A stretch of DNA of 44,967 nt from assembly GCA_016871855.1 (NCBI GenBank), contig VHBQ01000016.1, positions 1 to 44,967 of the forward strand. Reading direction: 5' to 3'. Below are positions 6,607 through 14,540 of this stretch, piece by piece. Position 1 is the stretch's first letter. Each line of letters starts with the position of its first letter. Made by a program: the position numbers and the translations under genes. Under the pieces are notes generated by a model. That model was not told the DNA's origin and made no database searches. It saw only the letters and a program-made list of their open reading frames with translations. This stretch comes from Gemmatimonadota bacterium (lineage in GTDB: Bacteria > Gemmatimonadota > Gemmatimonadetes > Gemmatimonadales > Gemmatimonadaceae).

Positions 6607-7707
6607 ATGTCCACGGAATCTACTGCGACGCTGACCACGCGCGCCTGGGTTGACGTCGACCTCGGCGCGCTGGTGCGCAATGGGGCCGCGCTGCAACGCC
6701 ACGCCGGGGTCCCGCTCGTGCCCATGGTGAAGGCCGACGCCTACGGCCTGGGCGCGGTCGCCTGCGCGCGCGCCCTTGAGCGGCTCGACCCAATGGGCTT
6801 TGGGGTCGCCACCGTGCCCGAGGCCGAGGAGTTGCGCGCGGCGGGGATCCGCCGCCCCGTCTTCGTCTTCTCTCCGCTCCTGCCGGCCGACTTCGGCGCC
6901 GCGCGGGTCGCGGCTGTGACACCGACCCTCGGGGATCCGGCCGCCATCACCGCCTGGATCGAGAGCGGCGGCGGGGCGTGGCACCTCGCCATCGAGACGG
7001 GCATGCACCGCGCCGGCCTCCGCTGGGACGAGATGGCCCACGTCGCCGACCTCGTGCGCAGGCTGCCGCCCGACGGTGCGTTCACCCACTTTCATTCCTC
7101 CGAGCGCAACGACGGATCGTGGGAACGGCAGGAGGAGCGTTTTCTCACCGCGCTCGCGGCCCTTCCGGCGCGACCGGCGTTGCTCCACGCGCAGAACAGC
7201 GGGGGGATCGTGCGCCGCGACGCGTCGCCGTGGTCGTTCATCCGCCCGGGGGTGTTTCTCTACGGCGTCGGGTCGGGCGACGGGGCGCAGCTGCTCCCCG
7301 AACCCGTGGCTCACGTGCGGGCGCGCATCCTCGAACTGCACGACCTGCAGGACGGCGACACCGTGAGCTATGGCGCGACGTGGCGAGCGGTGGGGCCGCG
7401 CCGTGTGGCGACGCTCGGCATCGGCTATGCCGACGGGTATCGCCGCTCGCTTGGCAACAAGGGGGCGGCCCTGCTGCACGGTGCGCGCACGTGCGTGGCC
7501 GGCGTGGTGACGATGGACATGACGATGATCGACGTGACCGACATCGCGTGTGCTGCCGGTGACATTGTCACGCTCTGCGGTCGCGACGGCGGCTCGCTGA
7601 TCACCGTCGAAGACGTGGCCACCGCCGCCGACTTCATGTCGCCCTACGAAGTGCTCACCGGCCTGCGTCAGCGCCTCCCGCGCCTGTACCACGAGGCCGT
7701 GCCGTGA
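6607..7707 (+). CDS. alr: Alanine racemase
   Basis: PLP-dependent interconversion of L- and D-alanine, supplying D-Ala for peptidoglycan. The 366-aa length is normal. K42 in VPMVKADAYGLG is the PLP-binding lysine, and VSYGATWRAV carries the catalytic tyrosine. GIGYADGYRR and VTMDMTMIDV (the substrate-carboxylate region) are also in place. The ATG at 6607 has no obvious ribosome binding site, which fits a near-leaderless mRNA. The stop overlaps the deoB start as GTGA, placing a cell-wall gene at the head of a nucleoside-salvage operon. Confidence 0.96.
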   Translation: MSTESTATLTTRAWVDVDLGALVRNGAALQRHAGVPLVPMVKADAYGLGAVACARALERLDPMGFGVATVPEAEELRAAGIRRPVFVFSPLLPADFGAARVAAVTPTLGDPAAITAWIESGGGAWHLAIETGMHRAGLRWDEMAHVADLVRRLPPDGAFTHFHSSERNDGSWERQEERFLTALAALPARPALLHAQNSGGIVRRDASPWSFIRPGVFLYGVGSGDGAQLLPEPVAHVRARILELHDLQDGDTVSYGATWRAVGPRRVATLGIGYADGYRRSLGNKGAALLHGARTCVAGVVTMDMTMIDVTDIACAAGDIVTLCGRDGGSLITVEDVATAADFMSPYEVLTGLRQRLPRLYHEAVP

Positions 7708-8867
7708 GCCGGCGAGCCTGCATCCTCGTGCTCGACGGCGTCGGCATCGGTGAAGCGGCCGACGCCGACGAGTACGGCGACGAGGGGTCGCACACGCTCG
7801 CCAACACGGCGCGCGTCGTGGGCGGCTTTGACCTGCCGAATCTCGAGCGTGCCGGATTGGGCAACCTCGCGCCCATCGCGGGGATGCAGACTGTGGCGTC
7901 AGCGACCGCCGCGCACGGCGTGCTCTGCCCGCAGTCCAAGGGCAAGGACAGCACCACGGGGCACTGGGAGATCGCCGGGGTACATCTGGAGAAGCCGTTC
8001 CCGACATATCCCGACGGCTTCCCGAGCGAGGTGCTCGCGGAGTTCTCGCGACTGACGGGACGCCCCTGCATCGGAAACGTCGTCGGCAGCGGCACGGCGA
8101 TCATCGACCAGTTCGGCGCCGAGCACGAACGCACCGGTGCGTGGATTGTCTACACCTCGGCGGACTCGGTCTTCCAGGTTGCCGCCCACGAAGGGGTCGT
8201 GCCGCTCGAAGAGCTGCATGCCGCCTGTGCCCGTGCCCGTGACCTGCTCGTTCCGCCGCATAACGTGTCGCGCGTGATCGCGCGCCCGTTCATTGGGACC
8301 GAGGGGGCGTGGAAGCGCACGACGAACCGGCGCGATTTCTCCGTGGAATCACCCGACGAGACCCTGCTGGACGCGCTCGCCTCGGCGGGGATTGCCCGGA
8401 TCGGGGTGGGGAAGGTGGACGACCTGTTCGCCCGCCGGGGGCTCGAGGGCGGGCACACCGCCTCCAACGCCGACGGGATCCGCCGGATCGGGGAATGGCT
8501 GGCCGGGGGCGATGGGTTCTGCTTCGCCAACCTTGTAGATTTCGACCAGGCGTTCGGGCACCGAAACGACGCTCCGGGGTTCTATGGAGCGTTGCGCGAG
8601 TTCGACGCCGCCCTTCCACACCTGACGCATGCCCTGCGCGAGGATGACCTGCTCTTCGTGACCGCCGACCACGGCAACGATCCGACGACCCCGTCCACCG
8701 ACCACTCCCGGGAGAATGTCCCCGTGCTGGTGTTCGGCCCGCGGGTGCGTCCGGTGGCGCTTGGCCGTCGGGACACGTTCTCGGACCTGGGCGCCTCGGT
8801 CGCGCACTGGCTCGGCCTGCCGTTCCGCGGGCGGGGTACCTCGTTCCTGCCGGGTCTCCTCGCGTGA
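7704..8867 (+). CDS. deoB: Phosphopentomutase
   Basis: Interconverts (deoxy)ribose-1-phosphate and (deoxy)ribose-5-phosphate, linking nucleoside phosphorolysis to DeoC and the pentose phosphate pathway. The 387-aa protein belongs to the alkaline phosphatase superfamily with Mn ligands. The first metal motif is LVLDGVGIG at the N-terminus; the phosphothreonine lies in KDSTTGHWE; the C-terminal metal ligands lie in NLVDFDQAFGHRND, TADHGNDP and STDHSREN. The GTG start overlaps the alr stop. deoB, cdd downstream and deoC at the window start together outline a salvage route; no nucleoside phosphorylase is in the window. Confidence 0.96.
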   Translation: MSRRACILVLDGVGIGEAADADEYGDEGSHTLANTARVVGGFDLPNLERAGLGNLAPIAGMQTVASATAAHGVLCPQSKGKDSTTGHWEIAGVHLEKPFPTYPDGFPSEVLAEFSRLTGRPCIGNVVGSGTAIIDQFGAEHERTGAWIVYTSADSVFQVAAHEGVVPLEELHAACARARDLLVPPHNVSRVIARPFIGTEGAWKRTTNRRDFSVESPDETLLDALASAGIARIGVGKVDDLFARRGLEGGHTASNADGIRRIGEWLAGGDGFCFANLVDFDQAFGHRNDAPGFYGALREFDAALPHLTHALREDDLLFVTADHGNDPTTPSTDHSRENVPVLVFGPRVRPVALGRRDTFSDLGASVAHWLGLPFRGRGTSFLPGLLA

Positions 8868-9277
8868 TGGCCGACGCCACTACCCTCGCCGCGTTGCGCG
8901 CGGCCGCATTTGAGGCGATGGAGCGTGCGTACGCCCCGTACTCGCACTTTCCGGTGGGGGCGGCGCTGCTCACCCCAGATGGCGCGATCATCAGCGGCTG
9001 CAACGTAGAGAACTCGTCGTATCCCGCCGGCACCTGCGCGGAGCGCGCGGCCATCGGGGCCGCGGTGGCGGCTGGCCACCGCGAGTTCACGCACGTCGTC
9101 GTGGCCACCAATGCCGACCGGCCGACGCCCCCGTGCGGCATCTGCCGGCAGGTGCTGCAGGAGTTCGCGCCGCAGTGCCGCGTCACGAGCATCACCCGTG
9201 GCGGCGCCGTCGCCGAGTGGTCGCTGTCCGAGCTGCTTCCCAATCCGTTCACGCCGTCTTCCCTGCGCCGCGAATGA
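8867..9277 (+). CDS. cdd: Cytidine deaminase
   Basis: Hydrolytic deamination of (deoxy)cytidine to (deoxy)uridine. The 136-aa protein is the small homotetrameric type, with the zinc site in TCAERAA (Cys ligand and catalytic Glu) and PCGICRQVL (two Cys ligands). NVENSSYPAGTCAE is the classic nucleoside-binding segment. The ATG at 8867 shares one base with the deoB stop (TGATG). It feeds uridine toward phosphorolysis and fits the deoB context. Confidence 0.96.
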   Translation: MADATTLAALRAAAFEAMERAYAPYSHFPVGAALLTPDGAIISGCNVENSSYPAGTCAERAAIGAAVAAGHREFTHVVVATNADRPTPPCGICRQVLQEFAPQCRVTSITRGGAVAEWSLSELLPNPFTPSSLRRE

Positions 9278-10563
9278 TGTCATCTCCAGTTCGTCGCGCC
9301 CTGCGCGTGAGCGTTGCCGCCTTCGCCGCCGCGGCGCTGGGAGCCTGTGCCGAGCAGTTGGATGCGGGCAGTGCCTGCCCAACGCTCTGCCCGGGGCTCT
9401 CCGTCCCCATCGTCGACACGACGATCTCGCCGGTGCTCGCGTTCGACACGACGCTGTCGGGCTTCCCGTCGATCGGCACGGAGGAGGGCATTCCGCTAGC
9501 CGCGCGCGGCGACACCCTCGATGTGCGCGCGGTCCTGCGCTTCGACACGCTGCTCGCCACCTTCACGCCGCCCAACGACACGGCGCGGCCCGTGACGCGT
9601 GCCGACAGCGCCGTGCTGCGGATGCGCTTCAACCTGACGCAAAGCCGTCTCCCGGCGTGGGTGCGCTTCGAGCTCTACGACGTGGACACCATCGCCGACG
9701 ATCTGGTGCCGGCCGCGGTGCTCGCGCAGTTCCGGGCGGGACGACTCGTGGCGCAGCGCACGCTCACCCGCGCCGAGATCACCGATTCGCTGCGCTTTGC
9801 CCTGCCCAGCGCGTGGCTGCTGCAGAAGATTCAGAGCGGCGCGCGGGTGCGATTCGGCCTGCGCCTCGTGGGCGCCAGCTCCGTGTCGCTTCGCCTCCAC
9901 ACGCTCGAGACGGGGCTGCCGGCGGACCTCCGCTACTACGTGTCCCCTGACACAGCGGTGAAGCAGGTGGTGGCGGCGCTGCAATCGGGCACGCCGCTCG
10001 AACCGGCGTCACTGGCCCCCGACTTCCGCGACTACGCCGTTGTGGCCCGCAACGCGCTGCCTTCGGCTGGGGCGCTCGCGATGGCCGCGGGCGGCGTGCC
10101 GGCGCGGCGCTCGTACCTGCGATTCAACATCCCCTCGTGGCTGCTGGACTCCGCGACGATCGTGCGCGCCACCCTCGAGCTGACGCAGATGCCCTCGCGC
10201 GGCTACGACGACCGCGACACGGTGACGGTCATCGGCCAGGCGCTGGCGGCCACACCGCGCATCACCGACCTCTTCCGGGCCTCGCAGGTGCTCGTTCCCC
10301 CGGGGTTGTTCGTCACCGACTCGATTCGCGCCGCGCCGGCCGACAGCGGCCGGCGCACGCTCGAGGTCAACGGCTTGCTGCGCGTATGGAAGTCGGCGCC
10401 GGATACGGCCCTGACCTCGCCGCAGCGCGCGATCGTCCTCGTTCAGCGCGAAGAAGGGCTGCACGGCGCCGAACTGCGCTTCTTCAACTCGCGCGCGCCG
10501 GCGTCGGTGCGTCCGCGGCTGCGGGTCAGCTATATGCCGCGCGTCAACTTCGGGGTGCCCTGA
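9274..10563 (+). CDS. Secreted lipoprotein with duplicated DNRLRE-like domains
   Basis: A 429-aa protein with a textbook lipobox LGAC (cysteine at residue 25). The mature part has two similar all-beta sections, each built around a leucine-arginine-phenylalanine strand (VLRFDTLLATF and YLRFNIPSWLLDSATIVRATLEL). The second ends in VNGLLRVWKS and LRFFNSRA...RPRLRVSYM, resembling DNRLRE/TGF-beta-propeptide-like beta-sandwich modules. Function is unknown; an adhesive or envelope structural role is a guess. It overlaps the cdd stop (ATGA) and shares a base with the next gene, a FadL/PorV-like barrel, so the lipoprotein and barrel are probably a functional pair at the outer membrane. An ATG at 9277 is an equivalent start. 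Confidence 0.82.
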   Translation: MMSSPVRRALRVSVAAFAAAALGACAEQLDAGSACPTLCPGLSVPIVDTTISPVLAFDTTLSGFPSIGTEEGIPLAARGDTLDVRAVLRFDTLLATFTPPNDTARPVTRADSAVLRMRFNLTQSRLPAWVRFELYDVDTIADDLVPAAVLAQFRAGRLVAQRTLTRAEITDSLRFALPSAWLLQKIQSGARVRFGLRLVGASSVSLRLHTLETGLPADLRYYVSPDTAVKQVVAALQSGTPLEPASLAPDFRDYAVVARNALPSAGALAMAAGGVPARRSYLRFNIPSWLLDSATIVRATLELTQMPSRGYDDRDTVTVIGQALAATPRITDLFRASQVLVPPGLFVTDSIRAAPADSGRRTLEVNGLLRVWKSAPDTALTSPQRAIVLVQREEGLHGAELRFFNSRAPASVRPRLRVSYMPRVNFGVP

Positions 10564-11690
10564 TGCGCCGCCTTCTTCTCTCGCTGCTGCTGGGTGCCGC
10601 GGTCACGGCGCCGCTCGCCGCGCAGGGCGCGCTGAGCCTGCAGGGCTTTGGCTATCCCACCGGCCAGCTGAGCACGCGCGCGGCCGCCACTGCCGGGGCG
10701 TTCGCCGAAACGGACGCGGGTTCGCCCATCAACCCCGCGGCGCTTCCCGGCGCCGGGCGCTCAATCTTCGCCTTCCAGGTGGACCCGGAGTATCGCCGCG
10801 TGACCGTCGGCGGGCGTGACGTGAACACCAAGACAGCTCGCTTCCCGGTCGTCTCGGTCGGGACGCGGACTGGCGCGCGCGGCTTCCTCGGGATCTCGTT
10901 CTCGTCGGTGCTCGACCGGACGTGGGACGCGTCGTTTCGAGATACCGTCGTCGTCAGCGGGGCCAACGTGGGGTCCCGCGTCTCCACGCAGGTGCGCGGC
11001 GCGATGAACGATGCGCGCGTGGCCTACGCGTGGACGTTTAGCGAGCGCCTTCAGGCTGGTGTGGCGTTCCACGCCTACTCGGGCGCCAATCGAATGAACC
11101 TCTCGCGCACGTTCGACGACACGACCACGTACGGCGCGCTCGTTCAGAACATGACGTTGTCGTACGCCGGCTCGTCGCTTTCGGCAGGGCTGGTGTCGCG
11201 CCCCGTGACGCACCTCTACGTTGCGGCGTCGCTCAAGCTTGGCGGCGCGATGAAGACGCGGTACGCCGACTCCGTTGCGACGCACGGCAACGCCCCGCAC
11301 CGGTTCGGCCTGTCGGTCACCTACGACGGCATCCCGGGCTCGCAGCTGACCGCGCGCTTCAGCAAGGAGACGTGGTCGCGGATGCAGTCGCTCGGCTCGT
11401 CGCAGCTCGACGCGCGCGACGCGACCGACATCTCGGTCGGCGCCGAACTCGCCGGCCCGCGGTTCCGCTCCACCACGACCCTCGTGCGGCTCGGCGGCCG
11501 CACACGCGGACTGCCGTTCGCCTACTTGGGCGACGCGGTTCGAGAGAACACGCTCGCCATCGGCGGCGGCGCGACCTTCGCCCGCGGCTGGGCGACGCTC
11601 GATGTGAGCCTCCAGCGCAACGACCGGTCCGGCGGGGGCCTGAAGGAGCTGGGCAATATCCTGAGCGTCGGCCTTACCGTCCGGCCGTAA
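10563..11690 (+). CDS. Outer-membrane barrel of the FadL/PorV-like type
   Basis: A 375-aa protein with a cleavable signal peptide ending in PLAAQG. After the signal, the block RAAATAGAFAETDAGSPINPAAL matches the N-terminal signature seen in FadL, PorV/PorQ and UPF0164 barrels (a run of small residues, then a D-x-x-S-x-x-NPA motif). The rest is alternating strand/turn sequence, ending GNILSVGLTVRP. The role could be transport of hydrophobic solutes or secretion support. It shares one base with the preceding lipoprotein stop and is followed after 4 bp by a signalling kinase. The family is a reasonable inference, the function is not established. Confidence 0.75.
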   Translation: MRRLLLSLLLGAAVTAPLAAQGALSLQGFGYPTGQLSTRAAATAGAFAETDAGSPINPAALPGAGRSIFAFQVDPEYRRVTVGGRDVNTKTARFPVVSVGTRTGARGFLGISFSSVLDRTWDASFRDTVVVSGANVGSRVSTQVRGAMNDARVAYAWTFSERLQAGVAFHAYSGANRMNLSRTFDDTTTYGALVQNMTLSYAGSSLSAGLVSRPVTHLYVAASLKLGGAMKTRYADSVATHGNAPHRFGLSVTYDGIPGSQLTARFSKETWSRMQSLGSSQLDARDATDISVGAELAGPRFRSTTTLVRLGGRTRGLPFAYLGDAVRENTLAIGGGATFARGWATLDVSLQRNDRSGGGLKELGNILSVGLTVRP

Positions 11691-11694
11691 CGCC

Positions 11695-12855
11695 ATGGCG
11701 CCGGCCGGTGCGGAGCTCCCCCCGCTCGTCCTCGTGGCCGATGATGTCGAGGCGAACGTCGAGCTGCTCGCCGACCAGCTGGCCGCGCTCGGCGTGCGCA
11801 CCGTCTCTGCCACCGACGGACCCGGCGCCCTCGCTGCCTGCTTCGAGCACCAGCCCGACCTCTGCATCCTCGACGTCTCGATGCCTGCCGGCGACCTCGG
11901 CGTGGACGATCGCGACGCGGGCTTCGAAGTCTGCCGCCGCCTGAAGAAGGACGCGCGCACCGCGCGCATCCCGGTCATCTTCGTCACCGCGCTCAACGAC
12001 ACCGCCGACCGCGTGAAGGCCATCGAGGCGGGCGGCGACGACTTCCTGCTCAAGCCGCACAACCGCCTGGTCCTCGGCGCGCGCGTGCGCTCCCTGCTCA
12101 AGCTCAAGAGCGCGACTGACGCGCTCGAGCAGAGCTATCGCACCCTGCGCGAACTGGCCAAGGTGCGCGACGACCTGATGCGCATGATCGTGCACGACCT
12201 CAAGACGCCGCTGACGAGCGTGCTCGCCACGCTGGAGATGCTGCGCGAGGGCGACTACGGGCCGATGACCGAGACGCAGTACAAGGCGATTTCGGAAGCG
12301 GAAGGGAAGGCGGAGGATCTGCTCGGACTCATCCAGGACCTGCTGGAGGTGTCGCGCGTGGAGGAGACGCGCATCGCCATCTCGCCGGAGCCCATCGCGC
12401 CGGCCGCGTTCCTCTCAGAACTCAACATCGACTGGACGCCGCGGTTCAGCGCCGAAGGGGCGACGATGGCCTACGAGGCGTCGGACGAAGCCCCGGTCTT
12501 CAACGCCGACAAGGCGCTGCTCCGCCGCGTCTTCGCCAACCTCGTGCAGAACGCGCTCTCGCACTCGGCCACCGCCGTGCACGTGGCCCTCGCCGCCGTG
12601 CGCGATCCGCAGGGGATCCTGTTCACGGTCACTGACAACGGACCGGGCATCCCGGCCGAGTTTCAGGAAGTGATCTTCCGCAAGTTCGAGCAGGTGCGCT
12701 CGCCCAACGCGCCCAAGACGCGCAGCTCCGGTCTCGGTCTCGCGTTCTGTCGCCTCGCTGTGGAAGCCCACGGCGGCCGCATCTGGGTGCGGTCGAAAGA
12801 GGCGGAGGGGAGCACGTTCTATATTCAACTCCCTGTCGAACCTAAGGCGGAGTGA
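11695..12855 (+). CDS. Soluble hybrid: receiver domain fused to histidine kinase
   Basis: The 386-aa protein has an N-terminal receiver (residues about 11-130) with acidic pair D16/D17, phospho-acceptor D60 in LCILDVSMP and the conserved lysine in LLKPHN. A HisKA domain follows with H167 in MIVHDLKTPLTS, then a HATPase_c domain with N-box LVQNALSHS, G1 DNGPGIP and G2 SSGLGLAF. No membrane segment is seen, so it is likely cytoplasmic and driven by phosphorylation of its own receiver. The receiver-first order is that of response-regulator/kinase fusions of phosphorelays. The partner is not in the window. It lies 4 bp after the barrel gene, so it may sense envelope state or simply be co-transcribed. 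Confidence 0.93.
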   Translation: MAPAGAELPPLVLVADDVEANVELLADQLAALGVRTVSATDGPGALAACFEHQPDLCILDVSMPAGDLGVDDRDAGFEVCRRLKKDARTARIPVIFVTALNDTADRVKAIEAGGDDFLLKPHNRLVLGARVRSLLKLKSATDALEQSYRTLRELAKVRDDLMRMIVHDLKTPLTSVLATLEMLREGDYGPMTETQYKAISEAEGKAEDLLGLIQDLLEVSRVEETRIAISPEPIAPAAFLSELNIDWTPRFSAEGATMAYEASDEAPVFNADKALLRRVFANLVQNALSHSATAVHVALAAVRDPQGILFTVTDNGPGIPAEFQEVIFRKFEQVRSPNAPKTRSSGLGLAFCRLAVEAHGGRIWVRSKEAEGSTFYIQLPVEPKAE

Positions 12856-12923
12856 CGGTGGACGGTGGACGGTGGACGGTGGACGGTGGACGGTGGACGG
12901 TGGACGGTGGACGGTGGATCGTG
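12854..12923 (+). repeat. Nine-unit GACGGTG heptamer array between the kinase gene and miaB
   Basis: Nine perfect GACGGTG units (12854-12916) followed by one degenerate unit. The array starts on the last two bases of the kinase stop codon TGA. It is the longest heptamer array in the window and lies 14 bp before a copy of the 64-bp element. Confidence 0.95.
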
Positions 12924-12937
12924 GCCGCTCCCGCCTT

Positions 12938-13001
12938 AATCGCCAATCGCAGTCCTGAATCGCAATCCTGAATCGGAATCCTAGGTCCAAGTCCTCAATC
13001 G
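12938..13001 (+). repeat. 64-bp element, copy 1 (7-mer, four 13-bp units, 5-mer)
   Basis: Structure: AATCGCC, then 13-bp units at 12945-12957, 12958-12970, 12971-12983 and 12984-12996, then AATCG. The first three units follow the pattern AATCGCAATCCTG with small changes; the fourth is GGTCCAAGTCCTC. It ends 7 bp before the miaB ATG and replaces any recognisable ribosome binding site. The same 64-bp layout recurs at 19173-19236 (inverted), 19236-19299 and 20446-20509. Confidence 0.9.
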
Positions 13002-13008
13002 TCGCCTG

Positions 13009-14334
13009 ATGCCAAGCGTTTTCATCGAAACCTACGGCTGCCAAATGAACGTCAGCGATTCCGAGCTCATGCTCGGGAAGCTGGCCGCCGAAGGTTATGA
13101 AGCGGTGGACGCTCCCGAGGGCGCCGACGTCGTGCTGTTGAACACCTGCGCGATCCGCGAGCACGCCGAGACGCGCGTGATCGGCCGGCTCACGGAACTG
13201 CGGCGCTTTCTCAAGCCGGACGCAGTGCTCGGCGTGACCGGCTGCATGGCCCAGCGCCTCGGGCCGCGCCTGCTGGAGACCGATTCGCGCGTCTCGCTGG
13301 TCATCGGCCCCGACGGCTATCGCGCCTTGCCGGCGCTGATTGAAGGAGCGCGCAAGGGCGAGCGGATGATCGCCACCGACTTCGACCTCGAGGAGCACTA
13401 CGAGGATGTGCAGGCCAGTCGGTTCGACGGAGTGAAGGCATGGATCCCCGTCCAGCGCGGCTGCGACTACCGGTGCACGTACTGCATCGTGCCGTTCACG
13501 CGCGGCAGTGAGCGCAGCCGCCAGCTCGAAGACGTCGTGCGCGAGACGGAGCGCGTGGTTGCCGAAGGACTCACCGAGGTCGTCCTGCTCGGCCAGACGG
13601 TGAATTCGTATCACGACGGCGCCCGCGACTTCGCCGATCTCTTGCGCGCGGTCGGTTCGGTGCCCGGTCTGCGCCGCCTGCGGTTTACCAGCCCGCACCC
13701 CAACGACTTCTCCGATCGCGTGATTGCCGCGATGGCCGAGGTCGGGACTGTCTGCGAGCACGTCCACCTGCCGATGCAAAGCGGGAGCAGTCGCACGCTC
13801 AAGCGGATGTTGCGTCGCTACACGCGCGAGGAGTTCCTTGAGTGCGTGGCGCGCCTGCGCGCGGCGATGCCCGGGCTTGGCCTCACGACGGACATCATCG
13901 TCGGCTTCCCCGGCGAGACCGACGAGGATTTCCACGAGACGCTGAGCGCCGTGCGCGAGATTCAGTTCGACGACGCGTTCATGTTCAAGTTCTCGGCGCG
14001 CGAGGGGACGCCGGCGACTCGACTGCCGGCCGAGATGACCGTGCCCGACGACGTCGTGGACGCGCGGTTCAATGAACTGCTTGCCACGGTGCGGGGCATC
14101 GCCCGCGACCGCAACTTCCGCCGCGTGGGTGAGCGGTGTGAAGTGCTCGTGGAGAAGGAGGCCCGCAAGGGCGAGCTGATGCAATGCCGTTCGCGGGACT
14201 TCAAGACGGTGCTGATCCCGGGCGAGAAGGCGCTGATCGGGAAGTACTTCACGGTCGAACTCACCGGCACGACCGGTTCGACGTTCACCGGGCAGGTGGT
14301 GCGTGAGCGCGCGCCGCTGCCGACGACGGGGTAG
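13009..14334 (+). CDS. miaB: tRNA-2-methylthio-N6-isopentenyladenosine synthase MiaB
   Basis: Radical-SAM methylthiotransferase that converts i6A37 to ms2i6A37 in tRNA. The 441-aa protein has the UPF0004 domain with cluster cysteines C11 (TYGCQMN), C47 (NTCAIREHAE) and the cysteine of TGCMAQR. The radical-SAM triad is C152, C156 and C159 (RGCDYRCTYC), followed by IVPFTRGSERSR. The C-terminal TRAM domain runs from about residue 375 to the end (GKYFTVELTG...GQVV). CAIREHAE and PFTRGSERSR are diagnostic for MiaB over MtaB/RimO. The ATG at 13009 has no clear Shine-Dalgarno; the space is filled by repeats. Confidence 0.96.
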   Translation: MPSVFIETYGCQMNVSDSELMLGKLAAEGYEAVDAPEGADVVLLNTCAIREHAETRVIGRLTELRRFLKPDAVLGVTGCMAQRLGPRLLETDSRVSLVIGPDGYRALPALIEGARKGERMIATDFDLEEHYEDVQASRFDGVKAWIPVQRGCDYRCTYCIVPFTRGSERSRQLEDVVRETERVVAEGLTEVVLLGQTVNSYHDGARDFADLLRAVGSVPGLRRLRFTSPHPNDFSDRVIAAMAEVGTVCEHVHLPMQSGSSRTLKRMLRRYTREEFLECVARLRAAMPGLGLTTDIIVGFPGETDEDFHETLSAVREIQFDDAFMFKFSAREGTPATRLPAEMTVPDDVVDARFNELLATVRGIARDRNFRRVGERCEVLVEKEARKGELMQCRSRDFKTVLIPGEKALIGKYFTVELTGTTGSTFTGQVVRERAPLPTTG

Positions 14335-14355
14335 CGACCGCGTCGAAATGATGTC

Positions 14356-14378
14356 GCCGGCAATGCAGTGATGCCGGC
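14356..14378 (+). terminator. Possible hairpin after miaB
   Basis: A 7-bp perfect inverted repeat (GCCGGCA at 14356-14362, TGCCGGC at 14372-14378) with a 9-nt loop lies 22 bases past the miaB stop. No T-run follows. A second, competing pairing between 14352-14358 and 14386-14392 is possible. Confidence 0.35.
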
Positions 14379-14540
14379 ACGGCTCGGCGACGGTGCCATG
14401 ATGCGCACCACCGCTTCGAGCCACTCATTCCACTCATCGCCTGGGCTTTCGCGGCGTACGCCGCGGGGCTGATCGCCGGCCTTTCCTCCGACAGCACGGC
14501 GAGCGCCGCCGCGCTCGGGGGGCTCGCGTCGCTCGGCGCG

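Noticed and set aside
9133-9273. N-terminal extension of the lipoprotein gene overlapping cdd
   Set aside because: The extension is arginine/alanine-rich shadow sequence of cdd; the lipobox signal begins at 9274.
12854-13001. CRISPR array
   Set aside because: The repeats are contiguous 7-bp and 13-bp units with no unique spacers, and no cas genes are present.
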